Source: Bacteroidota bacterium
GTDB lineage: Bacteria > Bacteroidota > Bacteroidia > Chitinophagales > Chitinophagaceae
Direction: 5' to 3'
Length of the DNA: 47,794 bases
Assembly (NCBI GenBank): GCA_025363385.1
Contig: JANYEA010000020.1
Coordinates: 1 to 47,794, forward strand
Every line of letters begins with the position of its first letter. Position 1 is the first letter of the stretch. The translations under genes and the position numbers were made by a program. This document shows, piece by piece, positions 38,462 through 47,774 of this stretch. The notes under the pieces were generated by a model. The model did no database searches. It was not told where the DNA came from and worked only from the letters and a program-made list of their open reading frames with translations.

Positions 38462-38811
38462 GCTACAAACCCGAGCTATCGCTCCATTGAAAATTGGGGA
38501 GGAAAGTCCGGACAGCATAGAGCAACCCACCGGTTAATGGCCGGCACCCGATTTATCGGGGAGAGATAGTGCCACAGAAAATAACTACCATTGTGCAATC
38601 AGTGGAAAAGGTGAAAATGTGCGGTAAAAGCGCACGGTCCTTCAGGGTAACTTGAAGGGTGGGTAAACCTTGGGTGTTGTAATGCCACGTATAGGAACGT
38701 TCGAAAGCGGCTCGCTTGAGTTCCAGGGTAGGCAGCTAGATCCTGTAAGTAATTGCAGGGCCAGATAAATGATAGTTTAGAAACAGAATCCGGCTTATGA
38801 GGTTTGTAGTA
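38462..38811 (+). ncRNA. rnpB: RNase P RNA, bacterial type A
   Basis: The catalytic RNA of RNase P, which trims the 5' leaders of tRNA precursors with the RnpA protein. Helix P1 closes the molecule: ctacaaacc (38463-38471) pairs with ggtttgtag (38801-38809). The conserved core GGAGGAAAGTCCGGACA follows P2/P3, and AGATAAATGATAG...ACAGAATCCGGCTTA lies near the 3' end (about 38763-38797), forming P4 with the 5' core. A T-rich run after 38813 may end transcription. No protein-coding frame is needed to explain the stretch between the Smr gene and prfB. Confidence 0.96.
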
Positions 38812-38858
38812 ATTTATTTTTTTGCAGGTTAGGATTTCATTCACTTATTTTTGATGTT

Positions 38859-39948
38859 ATGACACAGGAGCAGATTAAAGATATGAGAGACCGCGTTTTG
38901 GTTTTGAGGAGGTTTCTTTGACGTCGAGAACCGCACATATAAAGTAGATACTGATCGCCAACTTTCATTATCACCCGGTTTTTGGGACGATAATCAAAGA
39001 GCTACGGCAATTGTGAAAGAAATTAAAGTAAATGAATACTGGCTAAAAATGTATCAGACCGTTGATACATCTGTAGAAGATTTTGCAGTATTGTTCGATT
39101 TCTGGAAAGCAGGTGATGCCACTGAGGCTGAGGCCAAAGAAGTGTATGAACAAGCCATTCAGTTTATTGAAGACGCCGAATTTAAAAGTACCTTAAATAA
39201 GCCAGAAGATGAATTGCCTGCAGTATTGCAGATTAATGCAGGAGCAGGTGGAACCGAAAGTTGCGATTGGGCAGAGATGCTCTTGCGCATGTATCGGATG
39301 TATGGCGACAAACAGGGATGGAAAGTAACCGAAATAGATTATCAGGAAGGAGATGGCGCTGGTATTAAGAGTGCTACACTTCAATTTGATGGTGACTTTG
39401 CCTATGGTTTCTTAAAGGCAGAAAGTGGCGTGCATAGGTTAGTGAGAATTTCTCCTTTTGACAGTAATGCAAGAAGGCATACCTCTTTTGCATCTGTGTA
39501 TGTGTATCCATTAATTGATGATAGTATAGAAATTGAAGTGAATCCTGCAGACCTTGAATGGGCTTTCTATAGAAGTGGCGGAAGTGGCGGACAGAACGTA
39601 AATAAAGTAGAAACAGCTGTAAGATTAAAACACGGCCCCAGTGGTTTTATTGTTGAATGCCAACAAGCAAGAACGCAGGGTGAAAATAGAGAGCTCGCCA
39701 TGAAGATGTTGAAGAGCAGATTATATGAAGAAGAGCTTAGGAAAAGGCAGGAGGCATTAAATGCTACCAATGCCGGCAAGAAAAAAATAGAGTGGGGTAG
39801 CCAAATTCGCAGTTACGTTTTTCATCCTTATAAAATGATCAAGGACCATAGAACTGATTATGAAGTTGGAAATGTTGGCCCCATTATGGATGGCGAATTG
39901 GATGGTTTTATCAAAGCCTTTCTGATGTTGGAAAAAGAAACTAAATAG
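38859..39948 (+). CDS. prfB: Peptide chain release factor 2, with programmed +1 frameshift
   Basis: RF2 ends translation at UGA and UAA. Zero frame starts at ATG 38859 and meets TGA at 38919-38921 after 20 codons. The slip site is AGG AGG TTT CTT TGA C: the ribosome shifts +1 at CTT (38916-38918) and resumes with GAC at 38920, giving 362 residues, close to E. coli RF2 (365). The AGGAGG stimulator is at 38907-38912, 3 nt before the slippery codon. The main part shows [17 protein letters not shown], with SPF specific for stop-codon reading by RF2, and [17 protein letters not shown] with the catalytic GGQ. It lies 47 nt after rnpB. Not a damaged gene: the shift is autoregulatory. Confidence 0.97.
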
Positions 39949-39954
39949 AGTATT

Positions 39955-41148
39955 TTATTTTGCCTGCACGCGAGTTTTTTTTTCAAACCTAAACCATAAA
40001 TACCCAATTACAATTGCAGAAATGGAGGCAACTAACACCGACACTTTTGCATTATTTTGAGTGTGAATATCATCAAAGGCAAGTGTTGAAATAAAGATGC
40101 TCATGGTAAATCCGATACCTGCAAGAATACCTGCCCCAATTAATTTATATAAATTAACACCCTCTGGTAAATCTGCCCATTTCCTTTTTACTAGGTAATA
40201 ACTAAATGCAGTTATACCAATTGGTTTGCCCAGACATAAACCTAATTTAATACCCCAGCTTAAGTTTGTATTCAATGTCGCTAAACTGCCCATTGGCAAA
40301 GGAATGGCTGTATTGGCTAATGCGAATATTGGGATGATGATAAAGTAAACAGGTATATGAATTTTATCTTCCAGTTTTTTGAGTAAATCGGTAGGAACCA
40401 AGAATGCAAAAATTACCCCAGCAACAGTTGCTTGAACACCAGAATTAAACATGCAATACCATAACGCGATACCACAAAGTATTTGCCAAATGCCAAACGA
40501 AACTTTTTTGTGGTTTAGAAAATAAATGATACTAATTAATGCAATAGTACCAAATAAATATCCCAAATGTATATCACTATGATAAAAAATGGCGATTACA
40601 ACAATGGCACCGAGATCGTCAATTATAGCTAAGGCGGTAAGAAAAACCTTTAAACCAGTTGGAATACGATTTCCAAGTAAAGAAGCAACGCCTAACGTAA
40701 ATGCAATATCTGTGGCTGTTGGGATTGCCCAACCCCGAATTTGATCAGTGCCTTTGTTGATGAAAAAAAAGATAATGGCAGGAACTATCATTCCCCCAAT
40801 TGCCCCAAATACGGGTAATAGAGATTGCTTGATGGAGGCTAGTTCTCCCTGTAACATTTCTCTTTTTATTTCCATACCTGCCAGGAAAAAGAACAATGCC
40901 ATCAACCCATCATTGATAATTAATAATAGACTATTCGGAAGCTCTAATCCAAGAAAATGAATATGGTGAGCATTTGTTCCTGAAAAACTATCATTCCAAA
41001 TGGCTAAATACCTAATGCCAGTTTCACCCCAATTAGTAAGGATGAGTGATAATGCAGTACACACCAACAAAGTAATTCCCACTGATCTGCTATCATGTAA
41101 TAAATGAGTTAACGGACTTATGAAAAACCTTTTAATACCTGCCTTCAT
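39955..41148 (-). CDS. nhaA: Na+/H+ antiporter NhaA
   Basis: A 397-residue inner-membrane antiporter that exports Na+ in exchange for H+. Twelve helices are predicted. Characteristic stretches are FFLAGMEIKREML, AIPTATDIAFTLGVASLLG, and LAIIDDLGAIVVIAIFY, whose Asp pair is the ion-binding site in E. coli NhaA. It is the last gene of a minus-strand cluster, 29 nt after the OstA-like gene, and ends 6 nt from the convergent prfB stop. Confidence 0.94.
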   Translation of the reverse strand: MKAGIKRFFISPLTHLLHDSRSVGITLLVCTALSLILTNWGETGIRYLAIWNDSFSGTNAHHIHFLGLELPNSLLLIINDGLMALFFFLAGMEIKREMLQGELASIKQSLLPVFGAIGGMIVPAIIFFFINKGTDQIRGWAIPTATDIAFTLGVASLLGNRIPTGLKVFLTALAIIDDLGAIVVIAIFYHSDIHLGYLFGTIALISIIYFLNHKKVSFGIWQILCGIALWYCMFNSGVQATVAGVIFAFLVPTDLLKKLEDKIHIPVYFIIIPIFALANTAIPLPMGSLATLNTNLSWGIKLGLCLGKPIGITAFSYYLVKRKWADLPEGVNLYKLIGAGILAGIGFTMSIFISTLAFDDIHTQNNAKVSVLVASISAIVIGYLWFRFEKKTRVQAK

Positions 41149-41177
41149 AATGGGAAATTACTAAATGCAATTGATGT

Positions 41178-42836
41178 TTAGTTTGCCAGTATATCGTATT
41201 TACTTTTTGGCCTTTTTTCGTCCTGCCATTTAAAGCTTCTGAGTTTTAACTCTTCGTGATTTACCTGCCGCATGGGATAGGCATTACCTGTAAGGTTATT
41301 TCTCCAAACGATTTTTTTAGGTTTATTATCATCGAATTCTATATCAATCATTTCGGCTTCTGATTTATTTACACCAGTGAAATGTTTGTTTTCGTCTAAC
41401 CCATAGTATACATTTTCTGCATTGCCACTGGCTTGCATAAAATTTATCTGTCCATCAAGGAATTCAGCTCTGATGATGTTTCCCTTCATTTGGTTATAAA
41501 AATTAGAACTGCTATCCGCCTTACTTAAAGCCATGGCATTTTCAAAAACTAATAAACGTTCTGGTTTTTTATTTTTTAGATATAGGTAAATGGTATCGCC
41601 ACTTATCTGATTATCTTTCGACCAGGCGATGGGTTCTTTGAATAACCGAAAAACCGAATCCTGCATCGAATAAAATAAACTATCGCCCACTGCTTGCAAA
41701 GAATCAGAATAAATTTTTACATGATAAAAAGCTTCAATGAATTTATCGTGGGTACTATCTTCATCTGCTTTTTCTTTTTCACTCAATGTGTCTTTAATAG
41801 GTTTTTTAAAAGAAGAATCTCTGATTGATGGTACTATTCTTGTTTTGAGTAAGTCTGAGAGTTTGGCAGTATATAGCGTATCAGCTGAAACAAAAATAGA
41901 ATCCTTGCCCTGCTTGATCAACAATATAGGTTTCTGCGTGGCAAGCATAGCAGATTTTTTTTTATTGGTCTTAATATTATTGGCAACTAAATCATACCCT
42001 TCTGTAGTATCCTTACTTCTATAAACTGCATTACCACTGAACTCACTCAATCCAGTTGAATCATCAAAAACCATATCATCAGCAGTAAATGTATAAGTAC
42101 TATCTTCTATTAAGGATCGCTGGTGTAAAGTGCCTCTTTTGTTTTTTGTATCGAAGAATCCGTCTTTGGTATGAATGATTCTACTTTCATTGTAGATGGT
42201 ACTAGGGCAAGTAAATGTAGCAATCTTAGTATTGGTATTATATTGAAGCGTGTCGGTATTGATTTTGGTATCTGGATCTACAAGGTGGACATTATTTTTA
42301 AAAATCACATCTTTTGTTTCTCCATAATAGTACCCTTCTTTACTTGTAAGCGTGGTCTTCTTGTCAACCAGTTTGCCGCCATTACGGTAGATGCCAATTT
42401 TTAAACTTACATCATAATCCAAATCATCGGTTGTAAGAATTCCTTTCCCATCGGTGAGCTTTACTTTTGTTTTTAGGAACGCTTTTTTTTCTTTACCAAG
42501 ATACTTAAGGTACTGGGCATAGGTGTGCACACTATCTGCGTCATTGATATGTACATTGCCATATGCCTCAAGCATATTTTGAAGCGAATTCAACACGATG
42601 CTGTCTGCATAGATCCATGTATTTTCTTGCTTTAAAACAACATCCCCACTTTTGTCTCCTGCTAAAGAAATAAGGTTGGTTACGCTATCTACTTTAACCG
42701 CACTATAACGTAATGCGCGAATGATATCGATTTGTTTCCCAGGCACTACAGTATCCGTAGGATTCCTTTGAGCAAAGGAGTCTTTAACTGTTAATAACAG
42801 TAATAAAGCAGTCAACCATTGTGAGGTCCGAATCAT
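41178..42836 (-). CDS. OstA/LptA-like periplasmic protein
   Basis: A 552-residue exported protein with a signal peptide (MIRTSQWLTALLLLLTVKDSFA). The rest is a long series of short beta-strands with repeated 'Y-x-D/T-x-L' and 'G-x-G/N-V' features such as NTWIYADSIVLNSLQNMLEAYGNVHI, as in the OstA/LptA beta-jellyroll that carries LPS across the periplasm. It is much longer than LptA and lacks a barrel, so it may act as an extended LPS bridge. Its ATG overlaps the MlaD-like stop by ATGA, showing tight coupling. Confidence 0.8.
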   Translation of the reverse strand: MIRTSQWLTALLLLLTVKDSFAQRNPTDTVVPGKQIDIIRALRYSAVKVDSVTNLISLAGDKSGDVVLKQENTWIYADSIVLNSLQNMLEAYGNVHINDADSVHTYAQYLKYLGKEKKAFLKTKVKLTDGKGILTTDDLDYDVSLKIGIYRNGGKLVDKKTTLTSKEGYYYGETKDVIFKNNVHLVDPDTKINTDTLQYNTNTKIATFTCPSTIYNESRIIHTKDGFFDTKNKRGTLHQRSLIEDSTYTFTADDMVFDDSTGLSEFSGNAVYRSKDTTEGYDLVANNIKTNKKKSAMLATQKPILLIKQGKDSIFVSADTLYTAKLSDLLKTRIVPSIRDSSFKKPIKDTLSEKEKADEDSTHDKFIEAFYHVKIYSDSLQAVGDSLFYSMQDSVFRLFKEPIAWSKDNQISGDTIYLYLKNKKPERLLVFENAMALSKADSSSNFYNQMKGNIIRAEFLDGQINFMQASGNAENVYYGLDENKHFTGVNKSEAEMIDIEFDDNKPKKIVWRNNLTGNAYPMRQVNHEELKLRSFKWQDEKRPKSKYDILAN

Positions 42837-43843
42837 TTCTGAATTAGCTTGGTAGAATCACTAAGAGGGGCCATTAATGGTCCACTCTTATCTTTTTTTC
42901 CGAAAACAGATAATTGTACATATCGCTTAGGATGCACCCTTAGGTCATCGATTAAAATATTAGCACTATGTATTGAATTGTTCAGATTATTAAATAAAGA
43001 TTTGTCGTTTAATAGTTTTCCAAGTGTGCCATCTTGAGAATCTGCTTTTGCCAAAACAGTATTCAATTTTTCTAAAGCCAGTTTTAATTGCGCTACACTT
43101 CCATTGATATCTGCCTGCGATAATTGTGCGGTTGTTTTTTCCACATTCGTCATGGTTCGTGAAAGTTTCTCATTATTATCAGCTAGGTTTTTGGTAAAAC
43201 TGTTCACATTATTCATCGATTGTGTAATGCTGCCAGATTGCTCGTTCAACATTTTTTCGATGGAAGTAGCAGAGCCGACTAGGGTAGCTGTTGTGGCATT
43301 TAAATTCGCTATTACAGATTGTAAATTATTTTTTGTGGTGGGATCAAAAACTCCATTGATGTTTTTGAGAACATTATCCAGTGAAGTAAGGGTATTTTTT
43401 AATTGTGCAGTTACAGGTTCTAATTTGTCGGCAAACTGTCCAATCATTCCAGGTTCTGAAACGGTAGCAATGGTATCACCCGTTAACATCCCTTTTGGAG
43501 AAGTTCCTAATTTAATTTCGATACTCGGAGTACCTAGCATATTTTCTCTAATAATTGCGGTTGAATTATCTGGAATCGTGTAATAGGTTTTGAGTTTAAT
43601 GGTAACCAGTATACTTGAAAGACTTTTATCAGTATTCTCAATTTCAAATACTGACCCTACTTGAAACCCATTGATATATACAGGATTTGACACCATAAGT
43701 TGTTTGGTGTCTTTGTATTTTGCAAATATGTAATGGCCCGTTTTGAAAAGCGTTTTACCGCGAATGAAATTATATCCAAGGATGAGTAAGGTAATGGCAA
43801 TGGCTGTTAAAGCCCCGACCTTGGTTTCGTTTGATATCTTCAT
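42833..43843 (-). CDS. MlaD/MCE-domain protein
   Basis: A 336-residue single-pass protein. Residues 5-28 are a membrane anchor (NETKVGALTAIAITLLILGY), followed by one MCE domain (about 38-120: VYINGFQVGSVFEIE, MLGTPSIEIKLG). The remainder is a long helical tail rich in Asn, Leu and Thr with heptad-like Leu spacing (around 130-280), which could form a tube or coiled coil as in other MCE proteins. MCE proteins move lipids between membranes. No MlaE/MlaF genes are adjacent. It is transcribed with the amidase upstream and the OstA-like gene downstream. Confidence 0.9.
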   Translation of the reverse strand: MKISNETKVGALTAIAITLLILGYNFIRGKTLFKTGHYIFAKYKDTKQLMVSNPVYINGFQVGSVFEIENTDKSLSSILVTIKLKTYYTIPDNSTAIIRENMLGTPSIEIKLGTSPKGMLTGDTIATVSEPGMIGQFADKLEPVTAQLKNTLTSLDNVLKNINGVFDPTTKNNLQSVIANLNATTATLVGSATSIEKMLNEQSGSITQSMNNVNSFTKNLADNNEKLSRTMTNVEKTTAQLSQADINGSVAQLKLALEKLNTVLAKADSQDGTLGKLLNDKSLFNNLNNSIHSANILIDDLRVHPKRYVQLSVFGKKDKSGPLMAPLSDSTKLIQK

Positions 43844-43916
43844 ATCAGCAAATCTAAGGTTTCTTACTGTGATGCTAAAAGGAACAGGCTGTTAAAAATT
43901 AACAGAAATGAACAAA

Positions 43917-44849
43917 TTATTTTGTACCACCTATAGAAATCTGTTTTTCCAATGAATATTTATACCTTTTTAACGACCTGATAATCACTTCACAGATTTC
44001 TCTTTGTCCATCTTCACTATTTAAATAGGTTTCTTCATCTGGATTTGAAATAAAACCGGTTTCAATTAAAACGGCTGGCATGGCAACGGCTTGTAAAACC
44101 CAAATTCCTTTTTGCCTTTGCTGAGCCTGTCGGCTAATTCTGCCTACTTTTTGAAACTCGTCTTCGATGGTTAAAGCAAGATTTGCGCTACGTTGAAAGT
44201 ATTGTTGTGTTTTAATGGTTGAGATCATCATTTTAGTTGGGTCGTTCGGATCAAAATCTTTAAGCTCTTTAGCAGACACACTATCCATATATAAATCCAT
44301 ATTTTCGCTAAGTGCCTCTTTTTTAGCATCCGTTTTGCCAACTCCATAAATATATGTTTCAGTCCCTTTTGCAGGGTTAGGAGTGGTCCAATGTGAATAA
44401 TCGGTAACAGTTCTGGTGTGCTTCTTTTTTTTCTTACCCTTGCCAGTATAATATGTTTCGATATGATGCCCGATTACTTCTTTATGATGGATGGCAGTTG
44501 CATCATTTACGTGAATGCACACAAACAAATCTCCTCTGGCCTGGTTGGCAATATTTGCTTTTTGAATTACAGAGTTAAAAACGTCGGTTCTTCTGGTCAT
44601 TACAATTTCCACATCCGGCATTTCATCATGCAGCATTTGTTCCAATTTTAAGGATACCCCAAGCGCAATATCTTTTTCATTAGAGAAACTGCCACGTGCA
44701 CCACCGTCGGCACCGCCATGCCCTGGGTCGATAACAATTTTTCTGAGCACTTGTTTCTGGATTGGATTGGGCTTGTCTTGCGTAAAAGACATCCCGATCA
44801 ACCAACAAAAACTTAACAAAATAAAAGCAACAAAATATCTTCGCATCAT
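43917..44849 (-). CDS. N-acetylmuramoyl-L-alanine amidase (amidase_3)
   Basis: A 310-residue exported, zinc-dependent amidase that cuts the peptide stem off murein. The signal peptide is in the first ~22 residues. Zinc ligands are His in VIDPGHGGADGGA (about 38-50), Glu in SNEKDIALG, and His in FVCIHVNDA; the catalytic Glu lies in VLIETGFISNPDEE. A Lys-rich insertion (KGKKKKKHTR) within the domain is of the kind seen in Bacteroidota AmiC-like enzymes. It is divergent from lptD and first in the minus-strand envelope cluster. ATGs 3 nt apart at the start leave a one-residue doubt. Confidence 0.93.
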   Translation of the reverse strand: MMRRYFVAFILLSFCWLIGMSFTQDKPNPIQKQVLRKIVIDPGHGGADGGARGSFSNEKDIALGVSLKLEQMLHDEMPDVEIVMTRRTDVFNSVIQKANIANQARGDLFVCIHVNDATAIHHKEVIGHHIETYYTGKGKKKKKHTRTVTDYSHWTTPNPAKGTETYIYGVGKTDAKKEALSENMDLYMDSVSAKELKDFDPNDPTKMMISTIKTQQYFQRSANLALTIEDEFQKVGRISRQAQQRQKGIWVLQAVAMPAVLIETGFISNPDEETYLNSEDGQREICEVIIRSLKRYKYSLEKQISIGGTK

Positions 44850-44901
44850 ATCAATTCGTTAAAGGATTTTTCACACATACCATTTTACACTTCTAAGGCC
44901 T

Positions 44902-44909
44902 TATTTTTG
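44902..44909 (+). promoter_or_regulatory. -7 promoter box for lptD
   Basis: TATTTTTG, an exact TAnnTTTG match, 11 nt before the ATG at 44921; no -33 TTG at the right distance. Confidence 0.45.
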
Positions 44910-44920
44910 CCCTGATAACT

Positions 44921-47608
44921 ATGAGCAAACTGTGCAAATTTAACGTAAAATCCCTCCTTGCTATTGTTGTGGCGGGTTATTTACTGATATTAACAATTCA
45001 TTCAAACGCAGCTAAAGCTCCATTTCGGCTTGTTTATTCTATTGCTAATCACAGAGTTGATACAGTTCCAGTTAAACAATCAGCTAAAATATTCATCGAC
45101 AAGGAAACCGGAGATACTACTTTCCAAGATAGTATTCCGCATATTGATACCCTCACTATTTCCAAAGATTCTATTGACGCGCCCATTAAATATAGTGGGG
45201 AAGACTCGGGTGTATTGATCATCCCTACCAAGCAGTTTTATCTATACGGGAAGGCCAAAATGGATTATAAGGATATGAATTTGGATGCCAATACCATTCA
45301 ATATGATCAACAAAATCAAGAAATAAGGGCATTTGGTGGTGTGGATACCGCCAAAAATGCTTTGAATAAACCCCATTTTAATCAAGGCGAAACCAAAACA
45401 ATCAGCGATACAATTGCATTTAATACCAAAACCGGTAAAGCATATATCCAGAATACCTTTTTGCAAGAAGGGGAGATATATGTAAATGCACAGAAATTGA
45501 AAAAGATTAATGCCAATGAAGCTTTTGCAAGGAGGGCTAGGTTTACTACCTGTAATTTAGATACTCCTCACTTTGCTTTCAGAACATCAAAAATGAAAAT
45601 CATCAATAATAAAATTGGTGTATCTGGCCCTGCATTTCCCGAGTTTGAAGGAGTGCCCATGCCCATTGGGATTCCATTTGGTTTATATCCCTTAAGCCGC
45701 GGTAGGCATTCAGGGATCTTACCACCTTCATTTATTACCAGTGAAGACTTTGGTGTTGGATTAGAAAACTTCGGCTATTATAAAGTGATCAACGACAATT
45801 TAGATTTCACTACCCGCGCCAATCTTTATTCCTATGGCGGATGGCTGGTGAATGTAAATTCGAAATACATCAAAAGGTATCGGTATACCGGTAATCTGAA
45901 TCTTACTTTTCAAAATAGTAAGATCTTAAATAAGTCAGGAATTGTACAGGATGAATTCAATGTATCTAAATCATATATGATCAATTGGAGTCACAGTAGC
46001 GATCAGCGTGCAAGGCCTGGTACTACTTTTGGTGCCAGTGTAAATTTTGGGTCTACTAAATTCAATAAAACCTTGCTCAATAATCCATATCAGAATTATA
46101 ATAACCAGTTAAGTTCTTCTATCAACTATGGCAAAGACTGGCGGGGAAAATACAACCTTTCCTTAAATGCAAACCATAACCAAAATAGTGTTACAGGTTT
46201 AGTGAACATGAATTTACCAACTGCCAATTTTAATGTGGTTACCTTTTATCCATTCCAAAAAAAGGAATCCATTGGTTCGCCGAAATGGTATGAAAAATTA
46301 GGACTTGGATATAGTGGCAATTTGCAAAACCAGTTTTCGTTTTACGATTCCACTTTCAATTTCAGAAGAATGTTGGATACTATGCAATGGGGTGCACAAC
46401 ATAATGTGCCGATTACTTTATCGCTTCCTTCTTTGGGCCCTATAACTGTTTCTCCAAGTATTTCTTATGAAGAAAGATGGTATGGCCAACGAAATTTTAA
46501 AAGTTGGGATAGTGCTAAACAAAAAGTAGATACAACTATTCAAAAAGGATTCTATACAGCACGTCAGATGAGCTTTGGTATTGGAATGAATACCAGGATT
46601 TTTGGAACCTATAATTTCAAAAATTCGAAAGGGATTCAAAAAATAAGACATGAAATCAGGCCCAATATATCTATTAACTACAAGCCAGATATGGCAATGA
46701 AATATTATTATTCATCCCAGGTAGATACATCGGGAAGAAAGGTGCGTTTTTCTCAATTTGATGGTGGTATCATGGGATCTTTCTCTGAAGGAAAATTTGG
46801 TGGTATGGGTTTTGGGGTAGATAATTTATTGGAAATGAAGGTGAAGGACAAATCAGATTCTACTGGAGTTGCAACCAAAAAAGTAAAGTTGATCGATGGT
46901 TTTGGATTTTCTTCTAATTACAATTTCATGGCAGATAGTTTTGCTCTTGGATATTTTAATCTGTATGCTCGTAGTACCTTGTTTGAAAAAATCAATATCA
47001 CGGCAAATGCAAACCTTGATCCGTACAATGTAGATAATAAAGGCTATCGGGTAAATCAATTATTATTCGATCCTACTCATTTTAAATTTGGAAGAATCAC
47101 GAGTGCTAACCTGGCTATTTCAACTTCATTCAAGAGCAAGGCTAAGGATGAAAAAGAAGGAAAAGATAAAAAAGAAATTCCGCTCGATCCGTTTATGACG
47201 CCAGATGAACAACAAAGGCAATTACAATTTGCTAGGGCCAATCCTGCAGAATTTACAGATTTTAATGTGCCCTGGTCGCTCAGCTTTTCCTATTCTTTAA
47301 ACTATAGCAAAACACTAAAAGCCGATTATAGTAGTTGGGTAAGCACCATCTATTCTTCAATGAATTTCAATGGTGATTTTACATTAACCCCAAAATGGAA
47401 AATGGGGGGCACGGGCTATTTCGATTTTAATCAAGGCAAATTACAGCAATTAAGTATGTTTATTACCCGCGAAATGCATTGTTGGCAATTGGCAATTAAT
47501 GTTACCCCAATTGGTTTGTATCGTTCCTTCAATATCACCCTGAATCCAAAATCAGGAATCTTGCGTGACCTGAAAATCAACAGAAGCAGAACCTTCTCGA
47601 ACTACTAA
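44921..47608 (+). CDS. lptD: LptD-like LPS assembly outer-membrane protein
   Basis: An 895-residue outer-membrane protein that should insert LPS into the outer leaflet. An N-terminal hydrophobic segment (residues ~12-30) is a signal peptide. Residues ~90-220 are OstA-like beta repeats (ANTIQYDQQNQEIRAFGGVD, GKAYIQNTFLQEGEIYVNAQ). The CNLDTPHFAFRTSKMKI and PIGIPFGLYPLSRGRHSGILPPSF segments match the LptD barrel entry found in Bacteroidota. The rest is a barrel with many alternating strands. A charged Lys/Glu-rich linker lies near 745-765. It is divergent from the amidase-MlaD-OstA-like cluster. Confidence 0.88.
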   Translation: MSKLCKFNVKSLLAIVVAGYLLILTIHSNAAKAPFRLVYSIANHRVDTVPVKQSAKIFIDKETGDTTFQDSIPHIDTLTISKDSIDAPIKYSGEDSGVLIIPTKQFYLYGKAKMDYKDMNLDANTIQYDQQNQEIRAFGGVDTAKNALNKPHFNQGETKTISDTIAFNTKTGKAYIQNTFLQEGEIYVNAQKLKKINANEAFARRARFTTCNLDTPHFAFRTSKMKIINNKIGVSGPAFPEFEGVPMPIGIPFGLYPLSRGRHSGILPPSFITSEDFGVGLENFGYYKVINDNLDFTTRANLYSYGGWLVNVNSKYIKRYRYTGNLNLTFQNSKILNKSGIVQDEFNVSKSYMINWSHSSDQRARPGTTFGASVNFGSTKFNKTLLNNPYQNYNNQLSSSINYGKDWRGKYNLSLNANHNQNSVTGLVNMNLPTANFNVVTFYPFQKKESIGSPKWYEKLGLGYSGNLQNQFSFYDSTFNFRRMLDTMQWGAQHNVPITLSLPSLGPITVSPSISYEERWYGQRNFKSWDSAKQKVDTTIQKGFYTARQMSFGIGMNTRIFGTYNFKNSKGIQKIRHEIRPNISINYKPDMAMKYYYSSQVDTSGRKVRFSQFDGGIMGSFSEGKFGGMGFGVDNLLEMKVKDKSDSTGVATKKVKLIDGFGFSSNYNFMADSFALGYFNLYARSTLFEKINITANANLDPYNVDNKGYRVNQLLFDPTHFKFGRITSANLAISTSFKSKAKDEKEGKDKKEIPLDPFMTPDEQQRQLQFARANPAEFTDFNVPWSLSFSYSLNYSKTLKADYSSWVSTIYSSMNFNGDFTLTPKWKMGGTGYFDFNQGKLQQLSMFITREMHCWQLAINVTPIGLYRSFNITLNPKSGILRDLKINRSRTFSNY

Positions 47609-47613
47609 TTTAG

Positions 47614-47774
47614 AGTGAGAAGTGAGGAGTGAGGAGTGAGAAGTGAGAAGTGAGGAGTGAGAAGTGAGGAGTGAGGAGTGAGGAGTGAGGAGTGAGGAGT
47701 GAGGAGTGAGGAGTGAGAAGTGAGAAGTGAGGAGTGAGGAGTGAGAAGTGAGAAGTGAGAAGTGAAGAGTGAAA
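47614..47774. repeat. Tandem array of 23 seven-base units
   Basis: Twenty-one perfect AGTGAGG or AGTGAGA units follow each other from 47614 to 47760 without an insertion or deletion, then two decayed units (agtgaag, agtgaaa). The last base of each unit switches between G and A in blocks. It starts 5 nt after the lptD stop. Seven is not a multiple of three, and the strand is purine-only apart from one T per unit. Related units occur elsewhere in the window. Confidence 0.95.

Noticed and set aside
38599..38844. Minus-strand frame of 81 codons downstream of the Smr gene
   Set aside because: It is covered by the conserved RNase P RNA core, which explains the sequence fully.
38859..38921. prfB read as a pseudogene with an early TGA
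   Set aside because: The TGA sits in the exact programmed frameshift context (AGGAGG, CTT TGA C) and the +1 frame gives a complete RF2.
47614..47774. Possible CRISPR array
   Set aside because: Units are 7 bases with no spacers; there are no cas genes in the window.
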